From Gammaproteobacteria bacterium UBA2675 (GTDB taxonomy: Bacteria > Pseudomonadota > Gammaproteobacteria > Pseudomonadales > Pseudohongiellaceae): a stretch of 64,000 bases of DNA. Every line of letters starts with the position of its first letter. Position 1 is the first letter of the stretch. The stretch is taken from contig DEMH01000009.1 in NCBI GenBank assembly GCA_002354805.1, positions 310,001 to 374,000 on the forward strand, given 5' to 3'. The notes beneath the pieces are model-generated. The model was not told the DNA's origin, made no database searches, and saw only the letters and a list, made by a program, of their open reading frames with translations. Below, in pieces: positions 51,656 to 60,339 of the stretch. The position numbers and the translations under genes are program-made.

Positions 51656-52609
51656 ATGTCCGGCCCGACCACGCGCGTACTAGCCCTGCTGGAACTACTG
51701 CAGACCCATGGTCGCCTCAGTGGTGCGGAGCTGGCGAAGCGGCTGCAGGTAGACCGGCGTACAGTGAGACGTTATATCACCGTACTGGAAGATATTGGCA
51801 TTCCCGTGACCACGGAACAGGGCCGTTATGGCGGTTACATGCTGGTTGCTGGATTCAAGCTACCGCCTATGATGTTCACCGATGAGGAAACGCTGGCCGT
51901 GTCGCTGGGTCTGCTCGCCGCACAACAGCTGGGGCTGGTGGAGGCGGCGCCCGCCATTGCCAGTGTGCAGGCAAAGCTGGAGCGCGTCATGCCACCCAAT
52001 CTTAAACAACGGGCCCGAGCTGTAGGCGAAACCACGCGCGTGATCCTGCCGCGTGTCGAAGGCAACTTCGACAACAATGCGCTGCTGACACTGACCCATG
52101 CAGCACAGTCAGAGAAGCGTGTTTTTCTGCGTTATCACACCCCCGATGGTGAGATGCTGGAGCGTCACGTAGATCCTTATGGGCTGGCGTTCCTGCGGGG
52201 GCGCTGGTATGTCAGTGGTTACTGTCACTTGCGGCAGGACATGCGCTCATTCCGGCTGGATCGCATCAGTGGTGTCAGGCAACTTGCCATGCCATTCCGG
52301 CGTCCTGCCAATTTTGATGCCGCTGAACATCTGCGCAGCAGTATGTCCAGACTGCCCCGCACCATGCCAGTCGAAGTGATTTTGCAATCCGATGAAGATA
52401 CCTTAACGCGCTCGGTCGGATTCTGTCCGGGCACTACCAACGTGTTTACGCAAACCAATGAGGGCTGGCTGATGCAGACACGCACCGACAGCTATGACTG
52501 GTTTATCTGGTGGCTGGTGCAGTTGCGGGTTCCGTTTTATGTCAGAGGCCCTGACGGCCTGCGCGAGGCTTTTCGCAATTACATTGGCAAGCTCAGTGAA
52601 GCATTGTAG
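51656..52609 (+). CDS. YafY/DeoR-like WYL-domain transcriptional regulator
   Basis: The 317-residue protein has an N-terminal winged helix-turn-helix (LSGAELAKRLQVDRRTVRRYI, with EDIGIPVTTEQGRYGG as the wing) and a WYL domain around residues 150-210 (FLRYHTPDGEMLERHVDPYG, FLRGRWYVSGYC, RSFRLDRISGV), then a WCX extension. WYL domains bind single-stranded nucleic acid or ligands; YafY-type regulators respond to stress or metabolite signals. The divergent GST gene shares its upstream region. Regulation of that gene is inference. Confidence 0.93.
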   Translation: MSGPTTRVLALLELLQTHGRLSGAELAKRLQVDRRTVRRYITVLEDIGIPVTTEQGRYGGYMLVAGFKLPPMMFTDEETLAVSLGLLAAQQLGLVEAAPAIASVQAKLERVMPPNLKQRARAVGETTRVILPRVEGNFDNNALLTLTHAAQSEKRVFLRYHTPDGEMLERHVDPYGLAFLRGRWYVSGYCHLRQDMRSFRLDRISGVRQLAMPFRRPANFDAAEHLRSSMSRLPRTMPVEVILQSDEDTLTRSVGFCPGTTNVFTQTNEGWLMQTRTDSYDWFIWWLVQLRVPFYVRGPDGLREAFRNYIGKLSEAL

Positions 52610-52635
52610 GCTGCGCTTATTCAGGAGAGCTCAAC

Positions 52636-53181
52636 ATGACGCAATCAGCACAGAACATACTGGATTTCTGGTTTCGTGAAATTGAACCGGCCATGTGGTG
52701 GAAAAAAGACTCTGACTTCGATGCCACCATCAAAAGCCGGTTTGGTGACACGCTGCATCGTGCAGCGCTGGGCGAACTTTATGGCTGGCGCCGCGAGGCC
52801 CCGGGCCGACTGGCGGAGATCATCGTGCTGGATCAGTTCTCGCGTAATGTCTACCGTGATTCGCCATTGTCATTTGCCCAGGATGCGATGGCACTGGTGC
52901 TGGCGCAGGAAGCGGTTGCGCATGGAGCGCTGCAGGAGTTGAACGAGGCAGAGCGGACATTTTTACTGATGCCCTACATGCACAGCGAGTCTGCTGTCAT
53001 TCATCAACAGGCCGAACAGCTGTTTCTGGAACACGCACCCAGGAAAAATTATGAATTTGAGATCAAGCACAAAGTGATCATCGACCGCTTCGGGCGCTAT
53101 CCGCACCGCAATGAAATTCTGGGACGAAAGTCGACGGACGAAGAGCTAGAGTTTCTGAAGCAGCCCGGCTCAGGATTCTGA
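52636..53181 (+). CDS. DUF924 family protein
   Basis: The 181-residue protein has AGGAG before its start and shows the complete DUF924 pattern: ILDFWFREIEPAMWWKKD, RLAEIIVLDQFSRNVYRD, AFAQDAMALVLAQEAV-type segment, and LLMPYMHSESAVIHQQA. The fold is a tetratricopeptide-like helical repeat; no biochemical role is known. It ends overlapping the convergent SelT/W/H-type gene by 12 bases and lies 26 bases after the WYL regulator. Confidence 0.94.
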   Translation: MTQSAQNILDFWFREIEPAMWWKKDSDFDATIKSRFGDTLHRAALGELYGWRREAPGRLAEIIVLDQFSRNVYRDSPLSFAQDAMALVLAQEAVAHGALQELNEAERTFLLMPYMHSESAVIHQQAEQLFLEHAPRKNYEFEIKHKVIIDRFGRYPHRNEILGRKSTDEELEFLKQPGSGF

Positions 53182-53463
53182 CTGCTTCGCTTTGCGGTCC
53201 ACATGTCCCAGATCGCGATCTGGCGCGATGATATCCCGCACTTTCTGTTTCAGCACCGTGATCTCCGGAAACCCGCCATTGTCCTTGCGTGACCAGACCC
53301 GTTGACCGTTGGCGTGCACTTCGAATATGCCTCCCGTACCCGGGCGCAGGGTCAGTTCGTCAATTTCCTGATCGAAAGTCGTCAACAGCTCCTGAGCCAT
53401 CCAGGTGCTGCGCAGCAGCCAGCGACACTGGGTGCAGTAGGTAATAACCACATGATTGCTCAT
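53170..53463 (-). CDS. SelT/SelW/SelH-type thioredoxin-like protein (Cys form)
   Basis: Starting at the ATG at 53463 the protein has 97 residues: NHVVITYCTQCRWLLRSTW, with the C-x-x-C (CTQC) that replaces the selenocysteine motif of the Rdx family, then GTGGIFEVHANGQRVWSRKDNGGFPE, the conserved G-x-F-E-V and K-x-x-G-x-F-P signature. These small thioredoxin-fold proteins are thought to act in redox control. The frame opens at 53478 as well. The 3' end overlaps the DUF924 gene. Confidence 0.92.
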   Translation of the reverse strand: MSNHVVITYCTQCRWLLRSTWMAQELLTTFDQEIDELTLRPGTGGIFEVHANGQRVWSRKDNGGFPEITVLKQKVRDIIAPDRDLGHVDRKAKQSES

Positions 53464-53495
53464 CAAGAATCTCTCCACTCAAGAAACACTGCGGC

Positions 53496-53969
53496 TCAGG
53501 ACTCGGGTGTCGGGAATATGCCCAGGTTGCGCACACTGTCAAAGTAACCGGCGACGCGCAGCTGGATCACCACTTCCTGATCACCATCGTTGCGGAAATA
53601 CCAGCCGTGCTCACCAGTAACCGGTGCCACCAGGCTGCCATAGGAGCTGGTGGCAGCTTCCTGCTCGTCATAGCGGTACCAGTAGGAGTCGTCATCCGGG
53701 TCGTGGCCGTGAAAGTCCACATAGACCGGCGACAGGGAATACCACTGGTACATCATGACCTGATCCTCTGCCATGACCGCCTTGAATTCAGTGCGCTCTG
53801 TGGGCTGCAGCACAATTTCTACCTGCTCGCTGCGAAACGGGCCCGTATGGCTTTGATAATCCGCTGGATTCGGCATGGCGACAGGGTCGTCCGATGAGCC
53901 ACTGGAGCATGCGCTCAGTGTCAGCAGGGCGGCTGTCAGAAAACCAGTAAGGCGTGTGTATCCATTCAT
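53496..53969 (-). CDS. Hypothetical lipoprotein
   Basis: A 157-residue protein with lipobox LLTLSACSSGSSDDP (Cys near residue 21). The mature part is beta-rich and contains repeated aromatic stretches (MYQWYSLSPVYVDFHGHD, YWYRYDEQEAATSSYG, EHGWYFRNDGDQEVVIQLRV). It ends with DSVRNLGIFPTPES. I do not recognise the family. It probably belongs to the outer-membrane or periplasmic set of small lipoproteins common in this window. It lies 32 bases upstream of, and on the same strand as, the SelW-like gene. Confidence 0.65.
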   Translation of the reverse strand: MNGYTRLTGFLTAALLTLSACSSGSSDDPVAMPNPADYQSHTGPFRSEQVEIVLQPTERTEFKAVMAEDQVMMYQWYSLSPVYVDFHGHDPDDDSYWYRYDEQEAATSSYGSLVAPVTGEHGWYFRNDGDQEVVIQLRVAGYFDSVRNLGIFPTPES

Positions 53970-54033
53970 AATTTGTGCTTCTCCAGTAAGCAGCGGTAAA
54001 GTTGGATTCTATTGATTTTAGGCGGTGCTGACC

Positions 54034-54750
54034 ATGGTTAAGCTGGCAATACTGGATACTGATATCCTCTATGACCCCTTGCAGGAAAAGTTTGATAGCT
54101 ACGGACAGATGTTCAAGGATCTGCTGCGCAGTGTCGGTGTGGCGGACGCTGGTTGGGAGCTGGCTGTGTATCCGGTCATCAACGGTACATACCCTGCCTC
54201 GCCCAGTGATCATGATGCCTATCTGATCACTGGCAGCAAGTACGACAGCTTTTCGGAAGAAGAGTGGATCGTCCGGCTGCGGGACTATGTGCGCGAGCTC
54301 TACCAGGCAGACAAACCCATGGTGGGTGTCTGTTTTGGTCACCAGCTGCTGGCGCATTCACTGGGCGGTCATACCGATCGCAGTGACGCGGGCTGGGGGC
54401 TGGGCGTCATGGCCTATCAGGTTCATCAGCAGGCCTGGTTCACGCCAGTGCCGGAAACCGTCAGTCTGATCGCCAGCCATCAGGATCAAGTCAAAAAACT
54501 GCCACCCGAAGCGCAACTGCTGCTGAGCAATGATTTCTGCCCGTTTGCCGCCTTTCATATCCCTGAAAAGGTTCTGGCCATTCAGGGACATCCGGAATTC
54601 ACCGTCGACTACACACGTGCCTTGCTGGACTATCGCGCTGAAAAACTGCCCGCAGATGCTCTGGGCAAAGCACGTGAATCACTGGCCAATCCGCACAATG
54701 GCCGCCTGGTCGGCCAGTGGATCCGCGAGTTTGTGGAGCGTGCTGTGTAG
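54034..54750 (+). CDS. Class I glutamine amidotransferase-like protein
   Basis: The start is placed at the ATG 54034 (AGGCGG upstream); a GTG at 54025 is possible. The 238-residue protein has the catalytic Cys in GVCFGHQLLAHSLGG and His-x-Glu in QGHPEF, with SDHDAYLITGSKYDSFSEEEW near the start. This is the stand-alone type related to GMP synthase glutaminase subunits, but without a synthetase partner nearby. Such proteins are often gamma-glutamyl hydrolase/amide-transferase-like enzymes of unknown substrate. It is convergent with soxR. Confidence 0.9.
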   Translation: MVKLAILDTDILYDPLQEKFDSYGQMFKDLLRSVGVADAGWELAVYPVINGTYPASPSDHDAYLITGSKYDSFSEEEWIVRLRDYVRELYQADKPMVGVCFGHQLLAHSLGGHTDRSDAGWGLGVMAYQVHQQAWFTPVPETVSLIASHQDQVKKLPPEAQLLLSNDFCPFAAFHIPEKVLAIQGHPEFTVDYTRALLDYRAEKLPADALGKARESLANPHNGRLVGQWIREFVERAV

Positions 54751-54767
54751 ATGCCAGCTACCGGCGC

Positions 54768-55208
54768 TCACGCTCGATCCAGCAGCACCGGGCCTGTCTG
54801 AGTCTGACCCAGCACGTCGCCAGGATTGTAGATTGGGCAGGACGTCATCGACAGACATCCACAGCCAATGCAGCCGGTCAGCGAGTCGCGCAGCGCTTCC
54901 AGACGACGAATTCGTTGATTCAGGCTGTCCTGCCACTGCGAAGAAAGAGCCTGCCACTCCCGTTTGTTCGGAGCGCGGTAGCGGGGCAGAGAGGCAAAAG
55001 CACGCTGAATTTCCGCAAGACTGATACCAAGCTGCTGCGCCGCCTTGATCACCGACACCCTGCGAATGGCATCTGCGCCATAGCGCCGTTGATTGCCGGC
55101 GTTGCGGCTGCTGAAAAGCAGTCCTTTGCGCTCATAAAAATGCAGCGCCGACACTGCTACACCGCACCGAGTGGCTACCTGCCCTACAGTCCAACCTTGT
55201 CCTGCCAT
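54768..55208 (-). CDS. soxR: Redox-sensitive transcriptional activator SoxR
   Basis: A 146-residue MerR-family protein with the N-terminal recognition helix (TVGQVATRCGVAVSALHFYERKG), a long dimerisation helix, and the [2Fe-2S] ligand motif CIGCGCLSMTSC, the C-x2-C-x-C-x5-C arrangement of SoxR. It senses redox-cycling compounds or superoxide. In enterics it activates soxS; in most other bacteria it controls a small set of genes directly. A palindrome in the divergent region matches a SoxR operator, so the VOC gene next door is the likely target. Confidence 0.95.
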   Translation of the reverse strand: MAGQGWTVGQVATRCGVAVSALHFYERKGLLFSSRNAGNQRRYGADAIRRVSVIKAAQQLGISLAEIQRAFASLPRYRAPNKREWQALSSQWQDSLNQRIRRLEALRDSLTGCIGCGCLSMTSCPIYNPGDVLGQTQTGPVLLDRA

Positions 55209-55226
55209 TTATTTTGCTCCGACGCT

Positions 55227-55257
55227 TTACCTAAACTTAAGTTTAGGTTTTAGCATG
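55227..55257 (+). promoter_or_regulatory. SoxR box and candidate SoxR-regulated promoter
   Basis: ACCTAAACTTAAGTTTAGGT (55230-55249) is a perfect 20-bp palindrome and is close in layout to the E. coli soxS SoxR box. It lies between TTTACC (55227-55232) and TAGCAT (55252-55257), a 19-bp spacer, the overlong spacing that MerR-family activators correct by twisting DNA. A symmetric site could also serve soxR on the other strand. Confidence 0.75.
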
Positions 55258-55288
55258 TTCGCACCCATCTGAAAACAGGAGCACAAAA

Positions 55289-55717
55289 ATGCTGAGACTT
55301 GAACATGTAAATCTGGCTGTCAGTGATATCGGCAACAGTCTGAAGTTTTATCAGGCGGCCATGCCACACTGGCAGGTTCGTGGCGAGGGCACGGGTGGCT
55401 GGAGCGGCGCGCCCCGGCGCTGGGTACACTTTGGCGACGAGTATACCTATCTGGCGATGCACGACGACGCGACCCTGTCGTCTGAACAGCGCCAACAGGC
55501 AGACAGCGGTGGTGCAGGGCTGGTGCATTTTGGACTGGAGGTCGCAAATTTGCCGGCCGTTATCGAACGGCTTACAAAAGCCGGGTTTGCGCCCAGTGAT
55601 CCGGGTACTCAAGAGCCGCATCGGCGCAATATTTATTTCATTGATCCCAACGGGTTTGAGGTGGAGTTTGTGGAGTACTCGAGCGACGCCCCGGTGGAGC
55701 GAAATCTGTATCCCTGA
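55289..55717 (+). CDS. VOC-family (glyoxalase-like) protein
   Basis: The 142-residue protein has a full VOC module: MLRLEHVNLAVSDIGNSLKFYQAAMPHWQ, then the repeat with AGLVHFGLEVANLPAVIERLTKAGF and DPNGFEVEFVEYSSD, with His and Glu metal-ligand positions present. It is a candidate glyoxalase, fosfomycin-like or antibiotic-binding protein of unknown substrate. The SoxR box directly upstream suggests that it is induced by redox-active compounds, which fits a detoxification role. The function is inference. Confidence 0.92.
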   Translation: MLRLEHVNLAVSDIGNSLKFYQAAMPHWQVRGEGTGGWSGAPRRWVHFGDEYTYLAMHDDATLSSEQRQQADSGGAGLVHFGLEVANLPAVIERLTKAGFAPSDPGTQEPHRRNIYFIDPNGFEVEFVEYSSDAPVERNLYP

Positions 55718-55883
55718 TTCTATAATAGAAAACTTGTTGATGTGAGAAAGTTCGCAAAATCAGGTATACAAGTACAAAAAGATTGTCATATCCATTTTTT
55801 TTTTAGATTATCCAAGGTGCGACCTGGGCTAAATAACCTGGCTCACTGGCCTGTCATGAGGAAATAGAGAAGGTAACAAGGGG

Positions 55884-56594
55884 GTGGGTGTGCAAGTAAA
55901 AACTAAGAGTTCAAATGATCCGAAAGTTCAAAAAATAGAAATGTTAATGCGCTTCAAGCTGATGCCATTGCTCGCTATAGTTTCAATGGCCGCGACGGCG
56001 CAACATCAAGATAACGAACAGCAGCCTCAATTTTTTTCAGGAGATTCAAGTGTCCAGGCGACTGAACCGCGCAGTGATTACGGGCCGGGCAACGGTCGTC
56101 AAATGTCACCTATGCAGGAGGATCGGGAGATACAGTTGGTTTCCTACTACATTTCTCACCTTAGACGCCAACTTGAAAGGTCTGACAACCAGTTGGCCGA
56201 AGGATTGAATATCGATCAATCTCAGTTGTCAGAAATTAGGCAGCTTATCGCTGCTGTGGACGAGGCTGAGGCTGTACTTACGACCCAGCGTGTAAACGCC
56301 ATGTGTGCTGAGTGGAATCGGTTGTTGGTCAGTCACTCGGAAGAGGAAAGCGCCAGAATGGCACTGGAACTCAGCAAAGAGCTGGAAGTCACACAACGGT
56401 CCAGAAATTCCGTAAGGGCAGGATTCGCTGAGGCAATGATGGAGATTGTTGGTAGTCAGAATCAGCAGCGCCTGGAACAGCATATGGTCGAGTTTGCTGG
56501 CGCCGCAGTAGGGATGCAGAGCTACTCCTGGTCGGATATGGTCCTGTCCGTAGGAATGATCGAGGAGCAACTTAGATATACATGTGGGGAGTGA
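55884..56594 (+). CDS. Exported hypothetical protein
   Basis: The start is uncertain: GTG at 55884 or 55890 (with AAGGGGG upstream) or ATGs at 55941/55947, which would sit right at the signal peptide (MRFKLMPLLAIVSMAATAQ). The mature protein is polar and helical, with DREIQLVSYYISHLRRQLER and QSQLSEIRQLIAAVDEAEA, and no recognised domain. It is followed after three bases by another exported orphan gene. Both are lower in GC than the flanking genes, and no homologue family can be named. Confidence 0.6.
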   Translation: MGVQVKTKSSNDPKVQKIEMLMRFKLMPLLAIVSMAATAQHQDNEQQPQFFSGDSSVQATEPRSDYGPGNGRQMSPMQEDREIQLVSYYISHLRRQLERSDNQLAEGLNIDQSQLSEIRQLIAAVDEAEAVLTTQRVNAMCAEWNRLLVSHSEEESARMALELSKELEVTQRSRNSVRAGFAEAMMEIVGSQNQQRLEQHMVEFAGAAVGMQSYSWSDMVLSVGMIEEQLRYTCGE

Positions 56595-56597
56595 GCG

Positions 56598-57086
56598 ATG
56601 AAAAGTACACTTGTGTTGTTTATTCTTATGATATTGAGTCTTTCAACAAAGGTTTATCCTGCAGATATTGGCTGTGAAAACTGGCTCTCCCTAAGCCCGC
56701 CGTCAGATCATCAAGTTTTAAATCTGTGCCAAATCAATATTGAAGGGGAGCCAATAATACTTGGTATATCAAAAGGGGAGGTTGACGGATTTTGGTCAGG
56801 TGATGTTTATGATTCCAGTCTCAATTTATTAGGCAGTCCTACATATTGGGATGATATGGAAGACGTATATCCACAAACTGTGACAGGAAGCAATCCAGAA
56901 CTTGCCTGGTTTTACGTAGTAGCCTCAACTTTCGCGCTTGTTTGGGATACCACTAACGATACTCCATATATATGGGACGAGTACTGCTGGTCTGGAGTAT
57001 TTACATATCAAGATATATTCGAAGACTGGCACTACCTAAGTGCGGATAATGCGTTTGGTTGCGAATACCATGAAGGGTTTCAATAA
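56598..57086 (+). CDS. Small exported hypothetical protein
   Basis: A 162-residue protein with GGGGAG before its ATG. It has a signal peptide (MKSTLVLFILMILSLS, then TKVYPADIGC) and Cys residues at regular intervals (about 27, 43, 138 and 156), possibly forming disulfides. Aromatic and acidic residues dominate (SKGEVDGFWSGDVYDSSLN, YIWDEYCWSGVF). I do not recognise a family. With its upstream neighbour it forms an AT-rich pair of secreted orphans and a strong terminator follows. Confidence 0.6.
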   Translation: MKSTLVLFILMILSLSTKVYPADIGCENWLSLSPPSDHQVLNLCQINIEGEPIILGISKGEVDGFWSGDVYDSSLNLLGSPTYWDDMEDVYPQTVTGSNPELAWFYVVASTFALVWDTTNDTPYIWDEYCWSGVFTYQDIFEDWHYLSADNAFGCEYHEGFQ

Positions 57087-57147
57087 CTTGACTCAAAAAA
57101 GAAAACCTTTTTTCAGTTCTGCCTAGAAAAGGTTTTTGTGAGTCGAG
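57087..57147 (+). terminator. Terminator-like inverted repeat
   Basis: CTTGACTCA...AAAACCTTTT and AAAAGGTTTTTGTGAGTCGAG form a long imperfect stem directly after the stop. The inner AAAACCTTTT/AAAAGGTTTT part is a perfect 10-bp stem with T5 on its right arm. Confidence 0.55.
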
Positions 57148-57485
57148 AGTGCTACTCAACAGCCACAAATCGCTTAACTGCAGGTGGTTGCGCAGTCGTC
57201 CTGAATGATCTTTCCGCGGCGATGAGATTGAGATCAGTGGCGTAGTCCTCGCGCCAGTAATGGTTCTAACACCCGGCTCATCCTGGAAGTGCGGGCTTTG
57301 AAGCAATTTCGTGGCCTGAAGGAACAAAAATCACGTGCATCGGGTCTGATTAGGTATCAGGCTGTTGCGATCTGACGCTGTGCAACAACCTGCCGGACTG
57401 AAATCATTTCTGTGGGTCATCGCGTGATGCCTGGAAAGTAGCAGTCAGTGCAGGGCGGTGTCCCTCTTGTTATCAGGAGGCGCCC
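57148..57485. other. Intergenic region, no gene seen
   Basis: 338 bases between the terminator and the DUF2189 gene. There is no convincing coding frame. AGGAGG at its right end serves the ATG at 57486. The promoter of the DUF2189 gene must lie here, but I could not pick one. Confidence 0.5.
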
Positions 57486-58307
57486 ATGCGCGTGCAAACT
57501 GATAGTGCAACACACTCTACGCAACAATCCTCCCTCGACGTCAACGAGCGCTTCGGTCTGCGTGATATAAAAATGTCTGACCTGCGCGAAGCCCTTCGAC
57601 GGGGAATGGACGATTTTTTTGCCAGCCCGACTCACGGCGTTTTCCTGACGCTGATTTATCTGCTGATTGCGGCGGTGGCGGCGATCATCGGTCTGGGAGA
57701 GAACCCCTTGCCCCTGATCTTCCCACTGATCGCAGGTGCCGCCCTGATCGGTCCGCTGGCCGCCTGCGGTCTGTATGAACTGAGTCGTCGGCGAGAGAAC
57801 GGCCAGGATTATGCCTGGTGGCATGTCTTTGATGTATTCCGAGCACCCTCGCGCTGGTCCATCGCGGGGATGGGTGCCATTCTGGCCCTGTTGTTTGTGG
57901 CCTGGATGCTCACGGCCGCTGCTTTGTATGGTACCTATTTCGGATCGCAGCAGCCCGCCAGCATGAGAGCGCTACTTGAACAGGTGCTGACCACAACTGC
58001 AGGCTGGCAGATGATGATGAGCGGCGTGTTTATCGGCTTCTTCTACAGTGCCGTTGTTTATGTCGCCACCGTGGTTTCACTGCCATTGATGATTCACCAC
58101 AAAGTTGGACTGCCGGAAGCAGTAGGTCTGTCGATCAGCGCCGTGCTGCGCAACTGGCGCCCGATGGTGGCCTGGTACTTCATGGTGGTTGCGCTGATGA
58201 TACTCGGCAGCCTGCCCCTGTTGCTGGGGCTGGCCATCGTAGTGCCGGTGCTGGGTCATGCTACCTGGCATCTGTATCGGCGAGTCTGCCGCTCAGGGAC
58301 GCAATAA
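57486..58307 (+). CDS. DUF2189 integral membrane protein
   Basis: A 273-residue protein with about five membrane helices and the DUF2189 pattern: RDIKMSDLREALRRGMDDFFASPTHGVFLTLIYLLI, then PLIAGAALIGPLAACGLYELSRRRENG and WWHVFDVFRAPSRWSIAG. The role is unknown; some relatives are annotated as putative cytochrome c oxidase-associated proteins on weak grounds. It is preceded by a good ribosome-binding site and overlaps the convergent phosphodiesterase gene by 15 bases at the 3' end. Confidence 0.93.
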   Translation: MRVQTDSATHSTQQSSLDVNERFGLRDIKMSDLREALRRGMDDFFASPTHGVFLTLIYLLIAAVAAIIGLGENPLPLIFPLIAGAALIGPLAACGLYELSRRRENGQDYAWWHVFDVFRAPSRWSIAGMGAILALLFVAWMLTAAALYGTYFGSQQPASMRALLEQVLTTTAGWQMMMSGVFIGFFYSAVVYVATVVSLPLMIHHKVGLPEAVGLSISAVLRNWRPMVAWYFMVVALMILGSLPLLLGLAIVVPVLGHATWHLYRRVCRSGTQ

Positions 58308-59633
58308 CTGACCTATGACCTCGGGGTTGCCAACGTTGTCGGCAGGCGGAATGCCGAGGATGGCAGCCATGACGTTATAGAGATCGACCATGTTGATGTT
58401 GTCGACAGCGTGCGGCTGTCGGAATGCTGGACCGTGGGCGATAAACAGGCCCTGCATGTCCGCTGCCTGGTTATCGTAGCCATGCCCGCCACGCACCTGG
58501 TCGATCGTGCCGTCGCGCAGAAATCCATCCAGCCAGCTGCGGCGCAGCATTGCCCAGCCAGGCTCAGCCAGCACCAGTACTGGTGCGATACGGTGATGAC
58601 CTGAGAAACGAAAACGCCCAGGCAGCGTTTCCTGCGTGTAGACCCGTGCCTGTGGTGGCAGGTTTTGTTGCAAAGTCGCAACAACGGTGTCCTGTTGGCC
58701 TGGCTCCGGGAATATGCTGACCAGCTCGCGGGAATACAGCACCTGCTCGGCCAGAGACGGATCGAACGCCTCGTCAATAATGATGTGATTATTTAAATCC
58801 ACTGCCGCCATGCCGTGATCTGAGGTCACCATGATGTTGACCTGGTCGAACAGTCCGCGAGCCTTCAGTCCAGCAATCAGATAGGCAATTTCGGTATCCA
58901 CGGCATGCATGGCCTGAGCGACCTGCTCCGAGGCTGGCCCGAAGTTGTGACCGGCACTGTCCACATCACTGAAGTACAGGGTAATGATCTGTGGCCGTTC
59001 AGCATCTGGCATCTCCAGCCACTCAAGCACTGTCTCAACCCGTGTCCGGTTGGTGATGCTTTCGTCATAGGTAAACCAGTATGTGGGACTGATGCCCTGG
59101 ATGGGTGCTTCGGATCCCGGAAAAAAGAAGGTACCTGACACCATGTTATTGCGGGCAGCCGTCACCCAGATGGGTTCGCCCTGCCACCAGTAAGGGTTCT
59201 GCACCTGTTCCCGATTACCAAGACTGAATCGCTGCTGCGTCTGCGGATCGTACATATTGTTGTCAACGATGCCGTGTCGTGCCGGATACAGCCCGGTCAC
59301 CAGCGTGTAATGGTTGGTAAATGTTTTGGTGGGAAACACTGGCTGCAGCGTCTGCGCCTGCAGACCCATGGCTGCGAGCTCCGACAGCGCGGGTGCCTCA
59401 TGCAACTGCAGATAATCGTGGCGGGCACCGTCGATGGAAATCAGAATCAGGGTTGGATCAAGGTCCTGATAGCCCGGGTTCCCGCTGCTCTGCTCTGCTG
59501 CCGTAACAGGCGTCAGGCATAGGCAGAACGCCCAGGCCAGCAGGGCGCTGGCCATGATAGACCTGCGCCCCCACATGGCTTGAAAATTCCAACAGTCACG
59601 GCCTGTTGAGTCATTGCCCCTGTAATGTGTCAT
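58293..59633 (-). CDS. Exported nucleotide pyrophosphatase/phosphodiesterase (alkaline phosphatase superfamily)
   Basis: The ATG at 59633 has AGGA seven bases upstream, though an ATG at 59576 or 59555 would place the signal peptide (SALLAWAFCLCLTPVTA) nearer the start. NPP-type metal and nucleophile motifs are in order: LILISIDGARHDYL, FPTKTFTNHY with the Thr nucleophile, YFSDVDSAGHNFG, and MVTSDHGMAAVD, with a final His in RGGHGYDNQ. It should hydrolyse phosphodiester or pyrophosphate bonds in the periplasm, for example of nucleotides. The specific substrate is not known. Length (446 aa maximum) is normal for the family. Confidence 0.92.
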   Translation of the reverse strand: MTHYRGNDSTGRDCWNFQAMWGRRSIMASALLAWAFCLCLTPVTAAEQSSGNPGYQDLDPTLILISIDGARHDYLQLHEAPALSELAAMGLQAQTLQPVFPTKTFTNHYTLVTGLYPARHGIVDNNMYDPQTQQRFSLGNREQVQNPYWWQGEPIWVTAARNNMVSGTFFFPGSEAPIQGISPTYWFTYDESITNRTRVETVLEWLEMPDAERPQIITLYFSDVDSAGHNFGPASEQVAQAMHAVDTEIAYLIAGLKARGLFDQVNIMVTSDHGMAAVDLNNHIIIDEAFDPSLAEQVLYSRELVSIFPEPGQQDTVVATLQQNLPPQARVYTQETLPGRFRFSGHHRIAPVLVLAEPGWAMLRRSWLDGFLRDGTIDQVRGGHGYDNQAADMQGLFIAHGPAFRQPHAVDNINMVDLYNVMAAILGIPPADNVGNPEVIGQLLRP

Positions 59634-59748
59634 CTCGCTATCCTGTCAATGCAATGACACAAGGAAATAACACAACTATGTGACAATGCCATGTAAGCGC
59701 CCTGTCGGGCATTCTTCAGTTGACCGCGATTCTATTGTGCTGGCTGCC

Positions 59749-60147
59749 TTATTCTGCGTCCTCAATCGGCGCTGGAATCCAGCGGTGAATCTCGGAAATG
59801 GAGCAGGCAGGGGCGCGATCGTTATCGAATCCGATCCGGTCGCCCGGGCTCAGGCAGACGCCTGTTCGAGACTCTACCGAAATTGTCGCAAATGCCTCTG
59901 ACGGCTGGCACGCGCCGACAAGATCGACCAGGTAATACTCGTCGATATTGGCCCGCAGGATCACGGACGTAGCGCTGTGTTCGCGCCAGCTGTCGATATT
60001 GCGACTGAAGCAGATGGAGTTGACCTGCTCGCCCGCCGTGCCATTTCTAAGCGCTTCGTTCTGCGGAGAGCTGCCACAGGCACTGAGCGCCAGTGCGAGT
60101 GTTGAAGCGAAAGCAATGCCTGTATTCCTGATCATCTTGCCTGACAT
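59749..60147 (-). CDS. DUF6491-like hypothetical lipoprotein
   Basis: The start at 60147 is preceded by AGGAGG (on the minus strand) and gives 132 residues: a lipoprotein signal with ALALSACGSSPQ (lipobox), then VNSICFSRNIDSWREHSATSVIL and DEYYLVDLVGACQPSEAFATI, ending in WIPAPIEDAE. Conserved-looking Cys residues (ICFSR, GACQ, GVCLSPGDRI, PACSISE) could form disulfides. It resembles the small DUF6491 lipoproteins of gammaproteobacteria, function unknown. The frame opens farther upstream but without a signal. Confidence 0.7.
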   Translation of the reverse strand: MSGKMIRNTGIAFASTLALALSACGSSPQNEALRNGTAGEQVNSICFSRNIDSWREHSATSVILRANIDEYYLVDLVGACQPSEAFATISVESRTGVCLSPGDRIGFDNDRAPACSISEIHRWIPAPIEDAE

Positions 60148-60339
60148 AAGAATCCTCCTGATTGCTGTCTTGAAATGCTCTGAGCAACCAGCTGCCTGAT
60201 TCATACACAGAATCCCTCGCTGCGCTGGCATACACAAAGCGTCTACAGCGTCATAAAAACATGTCGCTGCGGGCGAATCAAATTCCAGCTTGCTTTTGTG
60301 TGGCTCTGGTCACACGTAAATCGCGACGCCGTGGCAAGG

